Of a DNA stretch of 7,944 nucleotides, positions 5,200-7,944 are shown one piece after another. The DNA is from Leptospira kemamanensis (GTDB lineage: Bacteria; Spirochaetota; Leptospiria; Leptospirales; Leptospiraceae): NCBI RefSeq assembly GCF_004769665.1, contig NZ_RQGG01000047.1, forward strand, positions 1-7,944, given 5' to 3'. The position numbers and the translations under genes were made by a program. Each line of letters opens with the position of its first letter. Position 1 is the first letter of the stretch. The notes beneath the pieces were generated by a model. It saw nothing but the letters and a program-made list of their open reading frames with translations. It ran no database searches and had not been told where the DNA came from.

Positions 5200-5955
5200 T
5201 TAGTCTTTGACAAGGTAAATCGAAATCGCTGCTTGATTCTCTTCTGGTTTGTCCGTTGATGCATTTTTATTCTCTCGTTCCGACATAAAAGAAGATATTT
5301 TATCATCTGAAATCGATTCTAACACAAGGATTTGGCGAATTTCATCAAATCGACGTTTTACGAGTCGCGTTTGGTATGCGATATCACCGGTCGTATGAGA
5401 CTTACCAACTAAGATAATTTTAAAATTTGTTTCCGATTTTAGCAATTCCCGAGAAAGCAAGATGAGTTTTTCTTTTGTTTCTTCCGTAAGTTTATAATCA
5501 TCGGGTGGAAAGGAAATGGATTGGATTGGAGAAGCACTCCCATTCGCTTGCCAAAAAGAAAACTTGGATGATTGGCCTTGGTTTGGATTTTGTTTGATCA
5601 GGGAATCAACTACAATTTGTTTAGGACACACCAAACTGATCTCAGACGAAGAAGTGAAAGAAATCAAAAACCCTAAAGTCGTATACAAGATGTCCAAAGG
5701 TTTTGCATATGCATTTGTTTCGACAACAAAAGTATCTGTTGGATTAAGATTCGAATCCATTCCAATGTTTTGTGTGTAAATAGGAAGTAAAAATAAAACC
5801 CTGTAGGTTCGTGTTTCCAATTTTGTATCACAACTTTGGTTCACAGTAATTGGAATGTGTTTTTTCTTTTCCAATGGAATTCCATTCCAAGAACATGCCA
5901 TACTCAAAATCCCAATACATAAACAACTCAGTGTTTGTTTCCAATTCGCTTTCAT
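5200..5955 (-). CDS. Probable lipoprotein with OmpA-like C-terminal domain
   Basis: A 251-residue protein starting at the ATG at 5955, chosen because it gives a clean signal peptide (MKANWKQT, hydrophobic LSCLCIGILSMA, then Cys21) and follows GGAAAAATCA. The open frame extends to 6057, with other Met codons at 5967 and 5970, but those residues do not look like a signal. The lipobox LSMAC is loose, as is usual in spirochaetes. The middle (about 40-125) is a hydrophobic beta-rich region (RVLFLLPIY, LDILYTTLGFLISFTSSS), resembling small Bor-like leptospiral lipoproteins; this likeness is from memory. The C-terminal half looks like an OmpA domain: ISFPPDDYKLTEETKEKLILLSRELL, FKIILVGKSHTTGD, AYQTRLVKRRFDEIRQIL and a final strand AAISIYLVKD. 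The usual GHTDxxG is altered to SHTTGD. The likely location is the outer-membrane periplasmic face, near peptidoglycan. Confidence 0.7.
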   Translation of the reverse strand: MKANWKQTLSCLCIGILSMACSWNGIPLEKKKHIPITVNQSCDTKLETRTYRVLFLLPIYTQNIGMDSNLNPTDTFVVETNAYAKPLDILYTTLGFLISFTSSSEISLVCPKQIVVDSLIKQNPNQGQSSKFSFWQANGSASPIQSISFPPDDYKLTEETKEKLILLSRELLKSETNFKIILVGKSHTTGDIAYQTRLVKRRFDEIRQILVLESISDDKISSFMSERENKNASTDKPEENQAAISIYLVKD

Positions 5956-6140
5956 TGATTTTTCCATCATAAGGAAAGTTTTGCGATTGGCAGTTATGAT
6001 GAAAACCATTTTCTCAATGTTTTTGTAAGGTAATTGGGTTTTGCTTCGATTATCCAATTCCCCCCATGAAAATGATGAGAGACCAAACGTAACTTCAGTT
6101 TTTAAGTAGAAATAAATTAACCACTCTACAAACTAACAGG

Positions 6141-7886
6141 ATGCGCATTCATTTCCTCTTATTCCTTTTGCCATTTTGTCTTTTTTGCAAACCACCTGAA
6201 ATGAACAATGGCTGTGATCCCAAATCCAAGTCCTATCTTTTGGGGTCTCTCATACGTTATGTCACGGGTGATGTTTCGCCTTCTTGTTTGCCTTCCTTTT
6301 TACCTGCGGAAATCGATTATTGGGGGGTTTTCGGTGGTAGTGCCACCGTCAATTCCATGGAAATATATGGCAATGAGCTGATATTAGGTGGTTCTTTCAC
6401 TGCACTAGGTCCCAATGTGGGCTCCACTTATTTTTTAGATACAAATACTGGAAAAATCATCTCTAATTTTGAATGCCCTTATCTAAAAGCTAATGATTTA
6501 TCTAGAGCCGTTGTTTCCGATGGAAGTGGTGGTTATTACATAGCTGGTAACTTCACTTATGTTAGAGGGACATCAAGGCAAAACATAGTGCACATGTTAC
6601 CAAATTGTAAAATTGATGAAAATTTCAAACCAGATCCAAATTCATCAGCTAATATATACTCAATGGTTATGTACGGAGACAAACTTTATATTGGTGGAGT
6701 TATCACTACTTGGCAAGGTAGCGCAAGAAACAATTTTGTTGTGATCAATCGATTTAATGGATCATTAGATCCTTTTGTCATCGATGCAAGCTCCGCTGTT
6801 GAAAAACTTTTGTTAATTGAGAATAAACTTTATATTGCAGGTCAATTTGCAATTATCAATGGATTTGGCCGTGACCGTATTGCAAGGATTGATTTAGATA
6901 GTTCAACACTTGATAGTTGGGTTCCGGCTACAGCACAAAATAGTACAGTCAGAGCTTTGGCTACCGCTACAATCGCTAGTACACCTGCCCTGATAGTGGG
7001 AGGTGCTTTCACTACACCAAGAAATTATGCCTTTGCTTTAGATTTTAATGGGAACTTACTGCCATGGAATCCCAATCCAAGTGGGATCGTTGATGCAATA
7101 GCAGTGTCAAATAACAAAGTATATTTGGGTGGATCGTTTACCTCTGTGAATGGAGGAACTGCTAGAACTAACTTTGCTGTTATAGACACAAATGGAGGGA
7201 ACGATTTAGGATTCAATTATGGAGTGAATGGAAATGTCCACCAAGTAATCGAAAAGAATGGAATCATATATTTGTTTGGTAACTTTACTCTCATCTCGGG
7301 TGAAACTCGTAATTATGGTGCAAGTATAGATTCCAATACCTCAGCGCTAACTGGTTGGAATCCTAATTTTTTGAATCCATTCCAATACCCTTCAGCGGCC
7401 GCTGGTTTTTCAATAGATGGAAGTCGCATGTTGATTCCAGGTGGAATCGGAACAGTTAATTATGTGAGCCGTTCGAATATTGCATCGGTTTATTTAGATA
7501 CAGGATACCCAACCAATTGGTCTCCTTCCATCAATAACGAAGTGAGTGTCCTTCATATCAAAAACAATCAGCTATTTTTAGGTGGTAACTTTACAACCAT
7601 TAGTGGGCAAAGTAGAACAAAATTAGCCGTTTATCAGTTGCCATCATTTGAATTATCTTCTTTTAATCCAATCGTCACACCAGGGATTGTTACAAATTTA
7701 ATCTCCGATGATAATAATATTTATTTTGGAGGTACATTTACGACTGTCAATGGATCAACAAGAAATAACGTTGCAGCGTTTTCACTAAACAACTTTAGTT
7801 TGACAAACTGGAATCCAAATGCCAATAGCCAAGTGAGTGCCTTACTTAATTTAAACAACTCTGTATTATTGCTCCAGTTCAGATGA
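6141..7886 (+). CDS. Secreted beta-propeller-repeat lipoprotein, C-terminus cut short
   Basis: A 581-residue exported protein. MRIHFLLFLLPFCLFCKPP is a signal peptide with a probable spirochaete-type lipidation Cys at 16 (Cys13 is possible). From residue 70 on it consists of repeats about 50 residues long, each V..L....N.LY.GG.FT...G..R..-A.ID...G.....WNPN. Repeat starts are at about 70, 122, 172, 220, 270, 317, 366, 421, 468 and 517, with an incomplete one at 565. Such delta-60/DUF5122-like or kelch-like repeats form beta-propellers that act as surface binding or adhesion modules; the partner is unknown. The eleventh repeat ends LNNSVLLLQFR and stops where GG.FT is expected. No clear Shine-Dalgarno precedes the ATG (only AGG directly before it). 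It is divergent from the OmpA-like lipoprotein gene. The repeats in the middle (421-440) are the most diverged. Confidence 0.85.
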   Translation: MRIHFLLFLLPFCLFCKPPEMNNGCDPKSKSYLLGSLIRYVTGDVSPSCLPSFLPAEIDYWGVFGGSATVNSMEIYGNELILGGSFTALGPNVGSTYFLDTNTGKIISNFECPYLKANDLSRAVVSDGSGGYYIAGNFTYVRGTSRQNIVHMLPNCKIDENFKPDPNSSANIYSMVMYGDKLYIGGVITTWQGSARNNFVVINRFNGSLDPFVIDASSAVEKLLLIENKLYIAGQFAIINGFGRDRIARIDLDSSTLDSWVPATAQNSTVRALATATIASTPALIVGGAFTTPRNYAFALDFNGNLLPWNPNPSGIVDAIAVSNNKVYLGGSFTSVNGGTARTNFAVIDTNGGNDLGFNYGVNGNVHQVIEKNGIIYLFGNFTLISGETRNYGASIDSNTSALTGWNPNFLNPFQYPSAAAGFSIDGSRMLIPGGIGTVNYVSRSNIASVYLDTGYPTNWSPSINNEVSVLHIKNNQLFLGGNFTTISGQSRTKLAVYQLPSFELSSFNPIVTPGIVTNLISDDNNIYFGGTFTTVNGSTRNNVAAFSLNNFSLTNWNPNANSQVSALLNLNNSVLLLQFR

Positions 7887-7888
7887 AA

Positions 7889-7930
7889 CGGTAATTTTAA
7901 AGTCCTAAATTAAGCTAATCCCAATTACCG
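7889..7930 (+). terminator. Inverted repeat after the propeller gene
   Basis: CGGTAATT (7889-7896) is exactly inverted in AATTACCG (7923-7930), beginning 3 bases after the stop codon with a 26-base loop. No T-tract follows on the plus strand (AAAATGG follows), so terminator function is doubtful. The window ends 14 bases later. Confidence 0.3.
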
Positions 7931-7944
7931 AAAATGGAGATTAG

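Noticed and set aside
5121..5306. 61-codon basic ORF on the minus strand whose stop overlaps the glycosyltransferase start (ATGTTAA)
   Set aside because: Most of it lies within the C-terminal coding part of the OmpA-like gene in another frame, and that gene shows a sensible final beta strand (AAISIYLVKD). The basic protein has no recognisable feature or ribosome site.

Overview
The window looks like a piece of spirochaete chromosome, most likely Leptospira or a close relative. The reasons are AT-rich DNA (GC in the mid-30s by eye), secreted proteins with loose spirochaete-type lipoboxes, many small hypothetical membrane or lipoproteins in short convergent and divergent units, and an Rnk-type regulator. 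The genus call is inferred from style and remembered family members, not from a database search.

Layout, left to right. (1) 36-561, minus: two very small membrane proteins with one base between them. They look like diverged copies of each other, and an 18-bp perfect palindrome lies in front of the pair. (2) 659-1648, minus: an M14-type zinc peptidase. (3) 1706-2847, plus, divergent from it: a 13-codon mini-ORF with an almost ideal Shine-Dalgarno, then an alpha/beta hydrolase that has no good ribosome binding site at its first ATG. (4) 2930-3833, minus: a MarR-family regulator followed by an NTF2/SnoaL-like small protein. Identical perfect 16-bp palindromes (TGTTGCTATAGCAACA) sit directly in front of both genes, so the pair reads as an autoregulated two-gene regulon. 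(5) 4056-4472, plus: rnk (GreA/GreB-like regulator of nucleoside diphosphate kinase), with a clear promoter, SD and terminator. (6) 4507-5127, minus: a degenerate GT2 glycosyltransferase resembling the TIGR04283 family. (7) 5200-5955, minus: a probable lipoprotein with an OmpA-like C-terminal domain. (8) 6141-7886, plus: a probable secreted lipoprotein built from about ten 50-residue beta-propeller-type repeats, which stops part-way through an eleventh.

The genes do not form one pathway. The only clear regulatory circuit is the MarR/NTF2 pair. No transposase, tRNA, rRNA, CRISPR array, phage gene or defence system is visible. No intergenic gap exceeds 300 bases; the largest is 3834-4055, which holds the divergent marR and rnk promoters. 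The points most worth following up are the duplicated MarR operators, the mini-ORF ahead of the hydrolase, the glycosyltransferase that has lost its donor-binding motifs, and the abrupt end of the propeller protein.
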